Below are positions 63,626 through 64,000 of a stretch of 64,000 nt of DNA, piece after piece. The translations under genes and the position numbers were made by a program. Position 1 is the stretch's first letter; each line of letters starts with the position of its first letter. The notes below the pieces were generated by a model. It made no database searches and was not told the DNA's origin. It was given only the letters and a program-made list of their open reading frames with translations. Source of the stretch: Apoda limacodes (lineage: Eukaryota; Arthropoda; Insecta; Lepidoptera; Limacodidae); the NCBI GenBank assembly GCA_946406115.1, contig OX291552.1:10178836-10242835 (forward strand), written 5' to 3'.

Positions 63626-63753
63626 GTAAAAATTTGCAAACCTTGCTGATGAAGCCTATAAGCGCCGAGCTACTGCCGAAACTTCAAGGGATAGTGACCA
63701 CTTTATTGAATACAACGTCGATCTTCGATACAAATCTACACAAATATATGTAA
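63626..63753 (+). CDS. plus-strand TULIP-like gene, exon 7 (closing helix and stop)
   Basis: 128 nt, phase 1 in, ending with TAA at 63751-63753; acceptor gtttttaag. Contains KPISAELLPKLQGIVTTL, the closing amphipathic helix. No AATAAA is seen within the next 250 bases, so the 3' UTR may extend beyond the window. Confidence 0.65.
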
Positions 63754-63804
63754 GAGAAATTTAAGTTAAAACTGAATTTGTGGCACAAACAGTGAGCTGC
63801 AATT

Positions 63805-64000
63805 GCGATCAGTCAGTTATTAGAGGCTTAAAGAGCGTATATTAGGCGTTTATCAGGATTACATATAATCAGACAGTTTTTAGAGGTACAAAGCGTTTAA
63901 AGAGCGTATATTAGGCGTATATCAGGATTACATCTAATCAGACAGTTATTAGAGGTACAAAGCGCTTAAAGGGCGTATATAAGTTAATTAATGCCGTCAA
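63805..64000. repeat. 60-69 bp tandem repeat, about 2.7 copies
   Basis: Units start near 63810, 63870 and 63939 with cagacagttattagaggtac, then ttaaagagcgtatattaggc and gtatatcaggattacat. The array may continue past the window end. Confidence 0.75.

Larger units (their letters stand above)
54147..63753 (+). other. locus of a secreted single-domain TULIP-like protein, seven exons, complete
   Basis: Seven exons (54147-54246, 56974-57041, 59745-59854, 60130-60363, 62562-62676, 63481-63541, 63626-63753) join in phase at all six junctions. They give 816 nt, 271 residues and a TAA stop. The N-terminus is a signal peptide (MILSLLLFTAVSIQVSS), so the protein should be secreted, probably into haemolymph or a gland lumen. 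One alpha-beta domain follows: an opening helix, strands with NLRMREIPYMNMDKVELNL, the conserved G-x-L-T-x-x-x-x-N pair (GELTIIVENCVLEGFAIATL), and a closing helix (KPISAELLPKLQGIVTTL). Length and plan fit single-domain group-7-allergen/TULIP lipid binders. Exon sizes and phases match the domains of the minus-strand gene, so they share ancestry. Introns are full of repeats; the coding frame is undamaged. Confidence 0.65.

Overview
The window looks like nuclear DNA from a moth or butterfly (Lepidoptera). It is AT-rich. Its only genes outside mobile elements are split into many short GT-AG exons in long introns. It is crowded with repeats typical of Lepidoptera: many copies of a SINE-like unit with the core ggccaagtgcgagtcggact, 5'-truncated non-LTR retrotransposons, minisatellites and small dispersed repeats. 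No prokaryotic gene organisation, CRISPR array or tRNA gene was seen. All calls come from reading the sequence; no database search was run.

Host genes. (1) On the minus strand, 15 exons can be read between 49128 and 374. Reading phases agree at 13 of the 14 junctions; the other needs one exon that I did not find. Together they give about 795 codons of a protein with repeated TULIP-like lipid-binding domains (closest by eye to the arthropod group-7 allergen / JHBP-takeout type), joined by Ser/Glu/Pro-rich linkers. Both ends lie outside what I could read. (2) On the plus strand, seven exons from 54147 to 63753 join in phase into a complete 271-residue protein with a signal peptide and one domain of the same type. 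The two genes are divergent, with about 5 kb between 49128 and 54147.

Virus-like element. Between 33053 and 45573, in the intron between the host exons at 46193-46266 and 27024-27218, sits a 12.5-kb Polinton/Maverick (adintovirus-like) element. It has 1.4-1.5 kb terminal inverted repeats (TIRs). Inside, on one strand, are a protein-primed DNA polymerase B (split by an intron and broken by one in-frame stop), packaging ATPase, two small unknown proteins, a DD35E integrase with chromodomain, a minor capsid (penton-like) protein, an adenovirus pX/VI-like basic protein, a major capsid protein and an adenain-like protease. From the ATPase to the major capsid gene the ORFs abut or overlap, three times as TAATG and once as ATGA. 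Each TIR carries an identical small intron-containing gene for a basic 153-residue protein, and an array of 49-bp GC-rich units.

Other regions. 3.9-5.3 kb: 5'-truncated LINE. 6.1-6.7 kb: 39-bp minisatellite. 10.8-13.1 kb: SINEs, a 5S-rRNA-like piece and LINE tails. 13.7-16.6 kb: 1.4-kb tandem duplication around a GT microsatellite, followed by 0.9 kb of direct and inverted repeats. 20.4-22.8 kb: 5'-truncated jockey-type LINE with an open 748-codon frame. 31.0-32.7 kb: duplicated repeat block. 46.6-47.2 kb: 70-bp satellite. 48.1-48.3 kb: palindromic MITE. 50-53.4 kb: LINE remnants. 54.9-56.6 kb: decayed RTE-type LINE ending in a 5S-derived piece. 58.5-59.7 kb: LINE-SINE fusion.
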